This document shows, in pieces, positions 7,710 to 15,826 of a DNA stretch of 64,000 nt (position 1 is its first letter; each line of letters opens with the position of its first letter). The DNA comes from Microbacteriaceae bacterium. Lineage in GTDB: Bacteria > Actinomycetota > Actinomycetes > Actinomycetales > Microbacteriaceae. The notes under the pieces are model-generated. The model had not been told where the DNA came from. It did no database searches and was given only the letters and a program-made list of their open reading frames with translations. The DNA is taken from the NCBI GenBank assembly GCA_009780695.1, contig WQZN01000003.1, positions 298,245 through 362,244 of the forward strand, in the 5' to 3' direction. The position numbers were made by a program, and so were the translations under genes.

Positions 7710-9149
7710 TCACGTCGTGGGCCTGCCGTAGGCCTCGAGCAGTCGCAGCCACACCTCGCTGAGCGTGGGGTACGACGGCACCGCGTGCCACAGCCGCGTG
7801 AGCGGCACCTCGGCCGTCACGGCGATCGTCGCGGCGTGCAGCAGCTCGCCGACATCCGCGCCCACAAAGGTCACGCCGAGCAGCACGCCGCGGTCCTCGT
7901 CGACGACCGCGCGCGCCTGGCCCTCGTAGCCGTCGGAGTGGATCGTCGCGCCCGCGACCCAGCCGATCGGGTAGTCGACGACGCGCGTGCGGAAGCCGCG
8001 CTTCTCGGCGGCGGCGGCCGTGAGACCGACCGAGGCGACCTCGGGCGAGGTGAAGGTCACCTGCGGCACGGCGTCGTGATCGGCGGTCGCGGCGTGCACG
8101 CCCCACGGCGCCAGGTCGATCGGGCGTCCGAAGGCGCGCGCCGCCATCGCGTCGCCTGCGATGCGCGCCTGGTACTTGCCCTGGTGGGTGAGCAGGGCGC
8201 GGCCGTTGACGTCGCCCGTCGCGTAGAGCCAGCCGATGGGCTCGCCGCCCGGGCCGAGCACGCGCAGCGAGTCGTCGGTGGCGAGCCAGCCGCCGCCGGG
8301 CAAGCCGATGCTCTCGAGGCCGAGGTCGCCCGTGCGCGGCACGCGGCCCGTCGCGACGAGGATCTTCTCGGCGACGACCGCCGTGCCGTCCGAGAGCAGC
8401 AGCGCGTGGCCGTCGACGCCCGACTCGACGCGCTCGACGGTGGTGCGGAGTCGGACATCCGCCCCCGCCTTGCCGAGCGCCGCCGCGACGGCCTCGCCCG
8501 CGAACGGCTCGTCGGCCGCGAGCAGGGTGCCGCGTGCGATCAGCGTGACGGCCGCGCCGAGCGATGTGTAGGCGGTCGCCATCTCGGCAGCGACGACCCC
8601 GCCGCCGATGATCGCGAGCGAGGCGGGGACGGATTTCGCGGAGGTCGCGTCACGACTCGTCCACGGCTGCGCGGCGAGCAGGCCGGGGATGTCGGGCAGC
8701 AGCGCCGCCGATCCGGTCGACACCGCGATCGCGTGCACGGCCTCGACCTCGGTCACAGTGCCGTCGCCCGCGGTCACCCGCAGCCGTCGCTCGCCCGTGA
8801 ACTCGGCGTGCCCGCGCAGCAGCTCGATGCCGGCCGAGTCGAGCCACTTCACCTGGCCCGCATCGTCCCAGTTGCTCGTGACCCTGTCACGACGGCGCAG
8901 CACCTGCTGCGCATCGATCGCGCCGGTCACGGCCTCGGCCGCGCCGGGCACCGCCCGCACGGTCTCGAGCAGGCTGCCGCTGCGCAGCAGCGCCTTCGAC
9001 GGCATGCAGGCCCAGTACGAGCACTCGCCGCCGACGAGCTCGGCCTCGACGACGAGCGTGCGCAGGCCGCCCTGCACCGCGCGGTCGGCCACGTTCTCGC
9101 CGACGGCGCCCGCGCCGATGACGATCGCGTCGTAGCTGAGCACGGTCAT
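7710..9149 (-). CDS. Pyridine nucleotide-disulfide oxidoreductase (class I)
   Basis: A 479-residue flavoenzyme of the lipoamide dehydrogenase/mycothione and mercuric reductase class. The FAD motif GAGAVG is at 12-17 and the redox disulfide is Cys43-Cys48 in CSYWACMPSK. A second Rossmann motif (GGGVVAAE) and ATGDVNG follow, and a C-terminal HAVPSYPTLSE supplies the His-Glu dyad. The actual substrate is unknown; the CSYWAC spacing is typical of an uncharacterised actinobacterial subgroup. Start ATG 9149 overlaps the arginase-family stop by four bases (ATGA), so the two are translationally coupled. Confidence 0.9.
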   Translation of the reverse strand: MTVLSYDAIVIGAGAVGENVADRAVQGGLRTLVVEAELVGGECSYWACMPSKALLRSGSLLETVRAVPGAAEAVTGAIDAQQVLRRRDRVTSNWDDAGQVKWLDSAGIELLRGHAEFTGERRLRVTAGDGTVTEVEAVHAIAVSTGSAALLPDIPGLLAAQPWTSRDATSAKSVPASLAIIGGGVVAAEMATAYTSLGAAVTLIARGTLLAADEPFAGEAVAAALGKAGADVRLRTTVERVESGVDGHALLLSDGTAVVAEKILVATGRVPRTGDLGLESIGLPGGGWLATDDSLRVLGPGGEPIGWLYATGDVNGRALLTHQGKYQARIAGDAMAARAFGRPIDLAPWGVHAATADHDAVPQVTFTSPEVASVGLTAAAAEKRGFRTRVVDYPIGWVAGATIHSDGYEGQARAVVDEDRGVLLGVTFVGADVGELLHAATIAVTAEVPLTRLWHAVPSYPTLSEVWLRLLEAYGRPTT

Positions 9150-10003
9150 CGCGCGTCCGCGGGAGCGAGAGGGCGGGTGAGGGCGGAGAGCACGCGGAGG
9201 ATCGCCGAGAGGTCGGATGCCGCGGCATCCGGCGACGCGGGCGCGAAGCCCGTGACGGCGCCGCCCACGAGCTCGAAGCGCGAGCGCAGCGCCATGATCG
9301 CGGCGGTCAGGTGCTCGACCTCGAGGCCGAACGGCTCGGGGTAGCCCACGCCCTCGATGATCGCGGGGTCGAGCACATCGAGGTCGACGTGGATGTAGAC
9401 CCGCGCGGCCCCGGTCGCGGCGGCCGCTTCGACGAGGGCCTCGGCCGTCGCGAGCTCGTCGACGGTGAGAGCGCGGATGCCCGAGGACTCGAGGTACGCG
9501 ACCTCGGCCTCGTCGAGCGCGCGGGCGCCGGCGTGCAGCACGCGCTCGGGCGCGAAGGCCGCGGGGGACACCGCGAGCCCCTCGGCGCCGTCGCCGAGCA
9601 GGGCGCGCAGCACCATGCCGCTGAACGTGCCGGAGGGCGAGGACTCGGGCGTGTGCAGGTCGCCGTGGGCGTCGAACCACACGAGCAGGAGATCGTCGTG
9701 GCGGGATGCCGCGCGCGCCGCGGCCGCGACATCCGCCCCGCAGTCGCCGCCGATCAGGAACACGGTCTCGCCGTCGTCGAAGGTCTCGAGCGCGGCGTGC
9801 ACCTGCTCGGCCGTGGCCTGGATCGACGAGTAGCGGCGCACCCCGGTGCCGAGCGAGTCGCCGGCCTCGACGCGCACCTCGACCGGGGTCGTGGCGGCCG
9901 CCGGCAGATCGCCCGCGATCGCGTTCGCCCCGTCGGCGAGGCGCATCGCGCGGGACGAGCCGGAACCCTGCCACTGGGGCACGACGAGGAAACGTGCGGG
10001 CAT
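9146..10003 (-). CDS. Arginase/agmatinase-family hydrolase
   Basis: 285 residues of the ureohydrolase fold. Metal-site motifs are GGDC (85-88), DAHGD (111-115) and DLDVLDP (207-213). The first is normally GGDH; here Cys88 replaces a metal-ligand histidine. The substrate end is SGTFSGM and GFAPASPDAA, rather than the usual E-x-N-P. This variant occurs in actinobacterial arginase-family proteins of unknown substrate, so arginase activity should not be assumed. First gene of an operon with the disulfide reductase (4-bp overlap). Confidence 0.85.
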   Translation of the reverse strand: MPARFLVVPQWQGSGSSRAMRLADGANAIAGDLPAAATTPVEVRVEAGDSLGTGVRRYSSIQATAEQVHAALETFDDGETVFLIGGDCGADVAAAARAASRHDDLLLVWFDAHGDLHTPESSPSGTFSGMVLRALLGDGAEGLAVSPAAFAPERVLHAGARALDEAEVAYLESSGIRALTVDELATAEALVEAAAATGAARVYIHVDLDVLDPAIIEGVGYPEPFGLEVEHLTAAIMALRSRFELVGGAVTGFAPASPDAAASDLSAILRVLSALTRPLAPADAR

Positions 10004-10044
10004 GCCGCCACACTATCGAGGCGCGCGCGCCAGCGGCAGGGGGC

Positions 10045-10119
10045 GGGTCTCCATTCGCTGCGCTCAGTCGACCAGCGGCTCCGCTGGTCGACTGAGGCCG
10101 CCAGGCCGAATGGAGACCC
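10045..10119. repeat. Palindromic repeat of GTCGACCAGCGG type
   Basis: Nested inverted repeat. Outer arms are GGGTCTCCATTCG (10045-10057) and CGAATGGAGACCC (10107-10119). Inner 16-bp arms are 10063-10078 and 10081-10096 around a 2-nt centre. It resembles the interspersed GGTCTC...GTCGACCAG palindromes common in Microbacteriaceae spacers. It lies between two same-strand genes. A half-copy in decay is seen at about 29271-29311. Confidence 0.7.
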
Positions 10120-10125
10120 TGGCGG

Positions 10126-11121
10126 TTACAACGCCCGCGCGTGCGCCACGAGCTTGTCGAACGCGGCGTCGCGCACGGCATCCACCTGCTGCGCCTCGGG
10201 GTGCGCGTCGAACCAGGCGATCGTCTCAGCGGCGCCCTCCCAATACGGCACGGTCGTCGCGAACTCGGGCACGAGCGCCTTCACCTTGGAGTTGTCGAAG
10301 ACCATCGAGTGCGCCTTGTCGCCCACGAGCCCGGCGAGGTCGTCGGGCAGCACGCGGCCGATCGTCTCGCTCGCGACGTGCACGAGCTCGGGCTGCGCGA
10401 CACCGGCGGCCTGGCCGATCCACGTGTAGATCTGGTCCCAGGTGGGGTGGTGGTCGCCCGTGATGTGGAAGCTGTCGCCGACCGCGAGCGGGTTGCCGAG
10501 CAGGCCGACGAAGGCGACGGCGAAGTCGCGGGAGTGGGTGAGGGTCCACAGGCTCGTGCCGTCGCCGTGCACGATCGCGGGCTTGCCGGCGCGCATGCGG
10601 GCGACGTCGGTCCAGCCGCCGAGGGTGGGCAGGCGGGTCTCGTCGTAGGTGTGGCTCGGGCGCACGATCGTGACGGGGAAGCCGCTGTCGCGGTGCGCGG
10701 CGACGAGCAGGTCCTCGCAGGCGATCTTGTCGCGCGAGTACTGCCAGAACGGGTTGACGAGCGGCGTCGACTCGGTGACCGGGATGCGCGACGGCGGGGT
10801 CTGATAGGCGGATGCCGAGCTGATGAACACGTACTGCCCGGCCCGGCCCGCGAACAGCTCGAGGTCGGTGCGCACGTGGTCGGTCGTGAACGCCGTGAAC
10901 TCGGCGACCGCGTCGAACTCGCGGCCGCCGAGTGCGCTGGGCACCGATTCGGGGTCGCGGATGTCGGCCACCAGGGTCTCGACCTCGGAGGGGATCGCGC
11001 GGCTCGCCTCGCGCCCGCGGTTCAGCACGGTGACCTCGTGACCGCGCTCGACGGCGAGCCGCACGCTGCTCGCCGAGATCGTGCCGGTGCCACCGATGAA
11101 AAGGAACTTCTTCGTCGCCAT
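10126..11121 (-). CDS. NAD-dependent epimerase/dehydratase (extended SDR)
   Basis: 331 residues. N-terminal nucleotide motif GGTGTIS at 10-16, SSASAY, and catalytic Tyr128-xxx-Lys132 in YSRDK. This atypical SDR group acts on nucleotide sugars or similar; the TLTHSRDFA segment is typical of it. Start ATG 11121. It is divergent from the DUF3097 gene, with an interspersed GC-rich repeat in the spacer. No sugar-biosynthesis neighbours are present, so the substrate is open. Confidence 0.85.
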   Translation of the reverse strand: MATKKFLFIGGTGTISASSVRLAVERGHEVTVLNRGREASRAIPSEVETLVADIRDPESVPSALGGREFDAVAEFTAFTTDHVRTDLELFAGRAGQYVFISSASAYQTPPSRIPVTESTPLVNPFWQYSRDKIACEDLLVAAHRDSGFPVTIVRPSHTYDETRLPTLGGWTDVARMRAGKPAIVHGDGTSLWTLTHSRDFAVAFVGLLGNPLAVGDSFHITGDHHPTWDQIYTWIGQAAGVAQPELVHVASETIGRVLPDDLAGLVGDKAHSMVFDNSKVKALVPEFATTVPYWEGAAETIAWFDAHPEAQQVDAVRDAAFDKLVAHARAL

Positions 11122-11196
11122 GGCTTCACGCTAATCGGTGCGGCGACCCGACGTCGAATCGATTCGAGTGCGGATGTCGCGGCGCGCGTTCCACGT

Positions 11197-11265
11197 CCGG
11201 GAACCGGATCCGCCGTCCGGGGCCCGGATCCGGCTCCCGCGCGGCGGATCCGGCTCCCGGAACCG
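11197..11265. repeat. CGGATCCGGCTCCCG repeat cluster, locus 2
   Basis: Two exact copies of CGGATCCGGCTCCCG (11225-11239 and 11245-11259) plus a related CCGGGAACCGGATCCGCC unit just before them. The same 15-mer recurs at 38244-38258, and a one-mismatch copy lies at 12-26. It fills the spacer between divergent genes, upstream of the GTG at 11287. Confidence 0.7.
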
Positions 11266-11286
11266 CCGTCGGCTACCGTCGAGCGG

Positions 11287-12138
11287 GTGACTTGGGACGA
11301 CCCCTACGGCAGCGACGTGCTCGCCGACAAGAACTGGCGCCGCCGCGGAATCGTGCAGCCCATCGAGACCCCGGCCGAGCGCGATCTCGTGGTCGAACTC
11401 TCCGACGGCAGCTTCGTCGGGGCGGTCGTGGGCATCGCCGAGGGCGGCCTGGTGCAGCTCGAAGACCGGCGCGGCAAGGTGCGCGTCTTCCCGCTCGGCC
11501 ACGGCTTCCTCGTCGACGGCAAGCCCGTCGTGCTCGTGAAGCCGAGGGCCGCCGCACCCGCCGGCCACGCCCGCAGCGCCTCGGGCTCGTTCCACGCGGG
11601 CGAGGTGAAGGCGCGCGTCGCCCGGGGCAGCCGCATCTTCGTCGAGGGGCGCCACGACGCCGAGCTCGTCGAGAAGGTCTGGGGTCACGACCTGCGCATC
11701 GAGGGCGTGGTCGTCGAGTACCTCGAGGGCGTCGACCACCTTGAGCAGCTGCTCGCCGAGTTCCGGCCGGCGCCCGGGCGGCGCGTGGGCGTGCTCGTGG
11801 ACCACCTCGTCACAGGCTCCAAGGAATCGCGGATCGCCGATGCCGTCGCGCGCGGGCCGTTCGGCGCCGATGTGCTGGTGGTGGGGCATCCCTTCGTCGA
11901 CATCTGGCAGGCCGTGAAGCCTGCTCGCGTCGGGCTGAAGGCGTGGCCGACGATTCCGCGCAGCATCGAGTGGAAGAAGGGCATCGCGCAGGCGCTGCGG
12001 CAGCCGCACGAGAGCCAGGAGGACATCGCGCGGCTCTGGCAGCGCATCCTCTCGCGGGTGACGACGTATGCCGACCTCGAGCCCGCGCTACTGGGGCGCG
12101 TGGAGCAGCTGATCGACTTCGTGACCGCGCCGGAGTAG
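11287..12138 (+). CDS. DUF3097 family protein with Toprim-like motif
   Basis: 283 residues from GTG 11287 (VTWDDPYGSDVL). An N-terminal basic, beta-rich segment is followed by IFVEGRHDAELVEKVWG (Toprim-like glutamate motif). The later GVLVDHL and ADVLVVGHPFVDIW strands fit the same fold. This matches the actinobacteria-restricted DUF3097 family, for which no function is established. A nucleic-acid role is suggested only by the Toprim-like motif. It is convergent with a MarR gene 15 bp away. Confidence 0.85.
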   Translation: MTWDDPYGSDVLADKNWRRRGIVQPIETPAERDLVVELSDGSFVGAVVGIAEGGLVQLEDRRGKVRVFPLGHGFLVDGKPVVLVKPRAAAPAGHARSASGSFHAGEVKARVARGSRIFVEGRHDAELVEKVWGHDLRIEGVVVEYLEGVDHLEQLLAEFRPAPGRRVGVLVDHLVTGSKESRIADAVARGPFGADVLVVGHPFVDIWQAVKPARVGLKAWPTIPRSIEWKKGIAQALRQPHESQEDIARLWQRILSRVTTYADLEPALLGRVEQLIDFVTAPE

Positions 12139-12153
12139 GCGGCCGAGCCGCGG

Positions 12154-12645
12154 CTACGCGCTCGCCGCGACCTCGTCGACCGTCTGGCAGACCGAGACGG
12201 GGTCTTCGCCGAGCGAGTGCGCGGCGCGCGTGATGATCGTGCGCAGTGCGTCGGCGTCGGAGCGGGGGATGCCGGCGAGCAGCTGCTCCTCGACGGCGGC
12301 CATCCGCGCCGTCAGGTCGGCGAGCCGCGTGGCGCCTGCCGCGGTCGGGGTGATGCGCCGCGCCCGCCGGTCGTTGGGGTCGGGCACGCGCGTGACGAGC
12401 CCGGCCTTCTCGAGGTCGTCGATGAGATAGGTGAGCACCGTGCGGTCGAGGCCGGTCGCCTCGGCGATCTCGGCCTGGTTCGAGCAGGAACCTGAGCCCG
12501 CGATCTGCAGCACCTGGAAGCCGCGGGGGCCGCCGGGAAGATCGCCCACGGCGTCCGCCGAGCGCTTCAGGTAGCCGCGCAGAAGGGTGCCGAGCGACCA
12601 GCCGAGGTCGGCGCGTCCCTCGGGGGCTTCTGACATGGTGCTCAC
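12154..12645 (-). CDS. MarR-family transcriptional regulator
   Basis: 163 residues with the MarR winged helix: NQAEIAEATGLDRTVLTYLIDDLEKAGLV, followed by the wing RVPDPNDRRARRI. A start at 12645 (MSTMSEAP) or 12636 is possible. It is divergent from a flavodoxin-fold quinone/azo reductase, the usual pairing for redox- or phenolic-sensing MarR proteins. A candidate operator lies in the shared spacer. Confidence 0.85.
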   Translation of the reverse strand: MSTMSEAPEGRADLGWSLGTLLRGYLKRSADAVGDLPGGPRGFQVLQIAGSGSCSNQAEIAEATGLDRTVLTYLIDDLEKAGLVTRVPDPNDRRARRITPTAAGATRLADLTARMAAVEEQLLAGIPRSDADALRTIITRAAHSLGEDPVSVCQTVDEVAASA

Positions 12646-12675
12646 TTTATCGGGCTTGCCTCACCTGTTGCGGAT

Positions 12676-12706
12676 TTCAGATCGTCTGTGTTTATTATCG
12701 TCTGAA
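12676..12706. promoter_or_regulatory. Candidate MarR operator
   Basis: Dyad TTCAGA ... TCTGAA (12676-12681 and 12701-12706). Two further CGTCTG half-sites occur between and beside the arms, so a tandem arrangement is possible. It lies in the AT-richer spacer between the divergent marR and reductase genes. Confidence 0.5.
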
Positions 12707-12771
12707 TCGCAGAACATCTGCTGTGAATAATGCTGTTCCAGACAACACACTCGAACGAGAAGAGTTTCCCG

Positions 12772-13443
12772 ATGAGCACCGTCTTCCGTCTCGACGCGAG
12801 CATCAAGCCCGAGGGCTCGGTCACGCGCGCCGTCTCCGACACCCTGCAGAACGCGATCGTCGCCGAGCTCGGCGACGACACCGCGGTCACCACGCGCTCG
12901 ATCGGCCTCGAGCCGCTGCCGTCCGACGCGTGGGCGACTGCCGCCTTCGCCGGCTACGCGCCGGTCGAGTCGCGCACCGCCGAGCAGAACGCCGCCGTCG
13001 CCCTCGCGACGCAGCTGGCCGACGAGCTCGCTGCGGCCGACGTCGCGATCATCGCGGCGCCGTTCTACAACTACGGGGTCACGCAGCACCTCAAGACCTG
13101 GTTCGACCTCGTGCTCACCGACGGCCGCTTCGGCCCCGGCGCGCCCGAGAAGTTCGGCGTCGGCAAGTCGGTGTTCCTCGTGATCGCGCGCGGCGGCGGC
13201 TACGGCGAGGGCACGCCCCGCTTCGGCTGGGACCACGCGAGCGCGTGGCTGAAGCGCATGCTCGAGGATGTCTGGGGCTACGAGGTCACCGTGATCGAGG
13301 CCGAGCTGACTCTCGCCGAGACGACCCCGCACATGGCCGATCTTGTCGACCTCGCGCGCAAGAACCTCGCCGACGCGCACACCGCCGCCGAGACGCACGG
13401 CCGCGCGATCGCCGAGAAGCTGGGTGAGCAGCTCGCGGCGTAG
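12772..13443 (+). CDS. Flavodoxin-fold NAD(P)H quinone/FMN-dependent azoreductase
   Basis: 223 residues, AzoR-like. The N-terminal FMN phosphate region is LDASIKPEGSVTRAV, the PFYNYG loop contacts the isoalloxazine, and GGGYGEG matches the second flavin loop. Start ATG 12772 is preceded by a purine-rich GAGAAGAG; an upstream in-frame ATG at 12730 lacks one. Likely two-electron reduction of quinones or azo dyes with NADH in the cytoplasm, controlled by the divergent MarR repressor. Confidence 0.85.
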   Translation: MSTVFRLDASIKPEGSVTRAVSDTLQNAIVAELGDDTAVTTRSIGLEPLPSDAWATAAFAGYAPVESRTAEQNAAVALATQLADELAAADVAIIAAPFYNYGVTQHLKTWFDLVLTDGRFGPGAPEKFGVGKSVFLVIARGGGYGEGTPRFGWDHASAWLKRMLEDVWGYEVTVIEAELTLAETTPHMADLVDLARKNLADAHTAAETHGRAIAEKLGEQLAA

Positions 13444-13458
13444 GGCCGAGGCCGTGAA

Positions 13459-13487
13459 GGGCGGATGCCTGTGGCATCCGCCCTTTT
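13459..13487 (+). terminator. Rho-independent terminator
   Basis: GGGCGGATGCC, 3-nt loop, GGCATCCGCCC, then TTTT. It lies 15 bp after the reductase stop and just before tRNA-Arg. Confidence 0.9.
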
Positions 13488-13522
13488 CGCCCCGCCCGCT
13501 CTGATAGCCTGAGCGTGCCCTG

Positions 13523-13598
13523 GCCCCGTTAGCTCAGGGGATAGAGCGTCTGCCTCCGGAGCAGAAGGCCATTGGTTCGAATCCAATACGGGGCACCA
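13523..13598 (+). tRNA. tRNA-Arg(CCG)
   Basis: Complete cloverleaf. Acceptor GCCCCGT pairs with ACGGGGC, the D-loop is AGCTCAGGGGATAGAGC, the anticodon arm is TCTGC-CTCCGGA-GCAGA with anticodon CCG, and the T-arm carries GGTTCGAATCC. Discriminator A is at 13595 and an encoded CCA at 13596-13598. Its 3' 44 bases are the integration target of the adjacent island. Confidence 0.97.
13553..13596 (+). repeat. attL core within tRNA-Arg
   Basis: A 44-bp segment from the anticodon loop to the first C of CCA. It is repeated exactly at 15827-15870. Outside it the sequences differ (CAAAG versus TTCAA on the right), giving precise boundaries for a tyrosine-integrase island. Confidence 0.93.
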
Positions 13599-13662
13599 AA
13601 GTCTGGTCTGATCAGGAGCTTTCGTTTCCGCCTCTCTTCTGTGTACTACGTGCAGAGAGAAT

Positions 13663-14100
13663 ATGAACAACGAAACTGCCTTCGAGCAGTACGCATCCGT
13701 ATGGATGGAGAGCCATCTGTCCAGCGTCGCGCAGACGACCTGGATCAATGACCGGTCACTTCTGAAGAATCACCTGATCCCTGCCTTCGGTGGGATGAGG
13801 CTGTCTGACATCAAGCCGAAGGCGGCTCAGACTGGTGGTCATCGAAGCCGAAGAGCCGGGTCTGCGAGACGGCGTACAACACGCTGAGGGCGATTGAAGT
13901 GCGTGCAACGCAGTGACCTACTGCTGCCGAACTCCGGGGACTATTCGAGATTGGGGTCTCGCCTATGGAGTTCCGAACGGCGTTGATCCAAGCCTTCAGC
14001 AACGGGACAGTGGGCAAGTTTCGTGCTCTTCGTTACGCATACGCCGTTGTTCGTCGTCAAGCCAATTCGCGACGCCCACCCACACCTAGACCGCGATCAA
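13663..14100 (+). pseudogene. Degenerate tyrosine integrase
   Basis: ATG 13663 opens a core-binding-type N-terminus (EQYASVWMESHLSSVAQTTW ... HLIPAFGGMRLSDI) typical of actinobacterial phage-type integrases. Near 13835 the frame is lost. The next frame gives SSKPKSRVCETAYNTLRAIEV, the expected continuation, followed by a stop. The catalytic R-H-R-Y domain is absent, so roughly 300 residues are missing. It sits at the attL end in the expected place for the island integrase. The remainder to 14138 shows no supportable gene. Confidence 0.75.
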
Positions 14101-14138
14101 ACGGCGAAAGCTCCTCATAGGAACCGGGGTCTGTCCGC

Positions 14139-14795
14139 TCAGGCCTGCTCGATTGCGCGCTCAAGCTCTTTCTTGAATTCGCCCGGAAGCTCGTCGGGCA
14201 CTGTGAAAGTCAGTTGCATTGTTATGTGCACTTGCTCGCCTGTGCCTGCCGCGATAGTCGTCAGCGCGGCCTCAAGGTCTGCCGCGCACTTCGGCACGAA
14301 CACGCGAAACTCTGAGACCGGCTGTTCCACGAATTTGACGCATAGCTCGACAGCGCGTCTGGCCGCCTCGGGCACGCGTAGCGACAGCAAGTCGTCCGCC
14401 CAATCCAGAAGCTGCTCGTACATCTGAACGAGCCGACTCGCCATGTGCTCGATGAGCGCAGCATCTCCGGGTTCACCGGGTGCACCGAAGGCGGCTTCCT
14501 GAGCTGTCGGGCCGATTACCCGCATCATGTTGCCAACGATGGCCTGGGCCTGAGACATGCGGTCCTGCACTAGCAGGGGCAGTTCCCGTGCTGCAACCTG
14601 TGGCCCGATACGCATCGAATAGCCCAGGTGGTAGTCACGCCATTTCGGTTCGACCCTGGCGAGTCCTTCGAGAAGGACGGATGCGAAGAGCAGGTACTCC
14701 CACGCCACGGGGCGGTTCGCGAGGAGAGACCGCCGCTCGCTGAGATCGCGTGGCACCTGCAGAACCGTTGGCTTCTCACTATCCATGAGCTTCAA
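14139..14795 (-). CDS. Helical island protein of unknown function, partner of PIN protein
   Basis: 218 residues (or 215 from an internal Met at position 4), almost entirely predicted alpha-helical, with no signal peptide or clear membrane span. Segments such as WEYLLFASVLLEGLARV, MYEQLLDWADDLLSL and a charged C-terminal helix (PGEFKKELERAIEQA) suggest a helical-bundle binding protein. I recognise no family. Its start overlaps the upstream PIN gene by four bases, so the two are coupled. Antitoxin, sensor or effector roles are all possible. Confidence 0.75.
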   Translation of the reverse strand: MKLMDSEKPTVLQVPRDLSERRSLLANRPVAWEYLLFASVLLEGLARVEPKWRDYHLGYSMRIGPQVAARELPLLVQDRMSQAQAIVGNMMRVIGPTAQEAAFGAPGEPGDAALIEHMASRLVQMYEQLLDWADDLLSLRVPEAARRAVELCVKFVEQPVSEFRVFVPKCAADLEAALTTIAAGTGEQVHITMQLTFTVPDELPGEFKKELERAIEQA

Positions 14796-15622
14796 GCCTT
14801 CGTATCGAAGTCGTGCCGACGCTCGTATTTCGTCGGAAGCATGCGCCCTTCGAGGTCGGCAACGCTGGTTTCTGCGCGAACTCGCATCCCGCGATCCCTA
14901 GTGAACAAAGTGATCTTGCGGCCTGCCATCGAAGTGTAGAAGGCCGCCTGCTGCACGATCTCATCGTCTATCCGCACTAGGCGCTGGTGACCGACAGGTT
15001 CATCCACGATTTGGAGAGTCACGTTGTCGCGCAGCGTCACACGGTCGAGGGCCTTCCCAGGGGCCAGGACGCCATCGAGAGCCTTCAGGACCCCTCCTGC
15101 TTCACGGATTCCTCTGTCCTTCAACGCGTCCAACTCGTCTATTACGACAAGCGGCAGCAAGAGCCGAGCCTTCTTCTCGGTGAACTCTTCGTTCCACCGG
15201 ACTTGTTCAAACGGCAGTCCGTGAACGAGCACGTTCGTGTCGCAGATAAAAAGTGCCTCATCTGGGTCTGGCCTGAGCAACTCTTGGTAGTGCAGTAGCT
15301 GCTTCTCCAGGCCCTCCAGATATCGCTGCTGCTCTTCAACTTCCCTTTCGATCAAGGGATAGGGGCGCTCGGTCGTCGGGCTGATGACCCGAATGTGCCA
15401 GTACCGATCGGTCTGAAGTCGGCGCGGAACATCGGCGTCTCGGTACAAGGACGCAAGGAAGCTTTCGGCTGTCTCGTGCCATGTCATGTAGCGGCTTGCA
15501 GCAAGGACGGCCTCTTGAGCGAAGCCGCTTGGCACATTTCGTAGGTTCGTGCGCAACTGATTGAGTTGCGAAAGCGCGTATTCGCCGCTTTGGTCCGGAC
15601 GCAGGAAGTACCAAGCCACCAT
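14792..15622 (-). CDS. PIN-domain ribonuclease-like protein
   Basis: 276 residues in two parts. Residues 1-115 form an unassigned helical region ending in a coiled-coil-like stretch (EREVEEQQRYLEGLEKQL). Residues about 123-250 are a PIN domain with the acidic set Asp128 (ICDTN), Glu163 (VIDELD), Asp219-Asp220 (DDEI) and Asp243 (TRDRG), all intact. PIN domains are Mg/Mn-dependent RNases found in VapC toxins and RNA decay. It is far longer than VapC (about 130 residues), so it is not a canonical toxin. First gene of the island cargo operon. Confidence 0.85.
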   Translation of the reverse strand: MVAWYFLRPDQSGEYALSQLNQLRTNLRNVPSGFAQEAVLAASRYMTWHETAESFLASLYRDADVPRRLQTDRYWHIRVISPTTERPYPLIEREVEEQQRYLEGLEKQLLHYQELLRPDPDEALFICDTNVLVHGLPFEQVRWNEEFTEKKARLLLPLVVIDELDALKDRGIREAGGVLKALDGVLAPGKALDRVTLRDNVTLQIVDEPVGHQRLVRIDDEIVQQAAFYTSMAGRKITLFTRDRGMRVRAETSVADLEGRMLPTKYERRHDFDTKA

Positions 15623-15776
15623 CGAAGTATCTGCTGACGGCCTCAGCCAGCCCCTTCGACTCGCAGCAGGAGCCGGCTTCGACTTCTTCTTTTGCCCAGT
15701 CGCCTGGCGAAGAGTCCAGACGTGTTGTCAGGTTTGCGCTGTTCAGATTCGAGTTGACAGAAGGTGCTTTGTTCTA

Positions 15777-15806
15777 GTTTCTTGAAACAAGAGACGTTTC
15801 TCGAAA
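15777..15806. promoter_or_regulatory. Tandem GTTTCTYGAAA sites near attR
   Basis: GTTTCTTGAAA (from 15777) and GTTTCTCGAAA (15796-15806), each an imperfect palindrome, spaced 19 bp start to start. They lie 20 bp inside attR and upstream of the PIN gene. They could be integrase/excisionase arm sites or an operator. The rest of 15623-15826 shows no gene. Confidence 0.45.
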
Positions 15807-15826
15807 TTGCCTCTGATCAGCAATTT

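Larger units (their letters stand above)
13599..15826. mobile_element. Small genomic island integrated in tRNA-Arg(CCG)
   Basis: About 2.2 kb between direct 44-bp att repeats. It is visibly more AT-rich and less G/C-biased in codon use than the flanks. The only supportable contents are a truncated integrase at the attL end, a two-gene minus-strand operon (PIN nuclease and partner) and repeat motifs by attR. TCTGATCAG occurs just inside both ends (13608 region and 15812 region). Without a whole integrase it is presumably immobile. Confidence 0.88.

Noticed and set aside
7566..9344. A 592-codon plus-strand frame
   Set aside because: Antisense to the disulfide reductase, whose motifs are clear.
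13811..14017. A 68-codon minus-strand gene in the island
   Set aside because: It overlaps the decayed integrase, with no ribosome-binding site or recognisable features.
14480..15298. Short plus-strand frames opposite the PIN operon
   Set aside because: Antisense to genes with intact PIN motifs and a coupled junction; no support.
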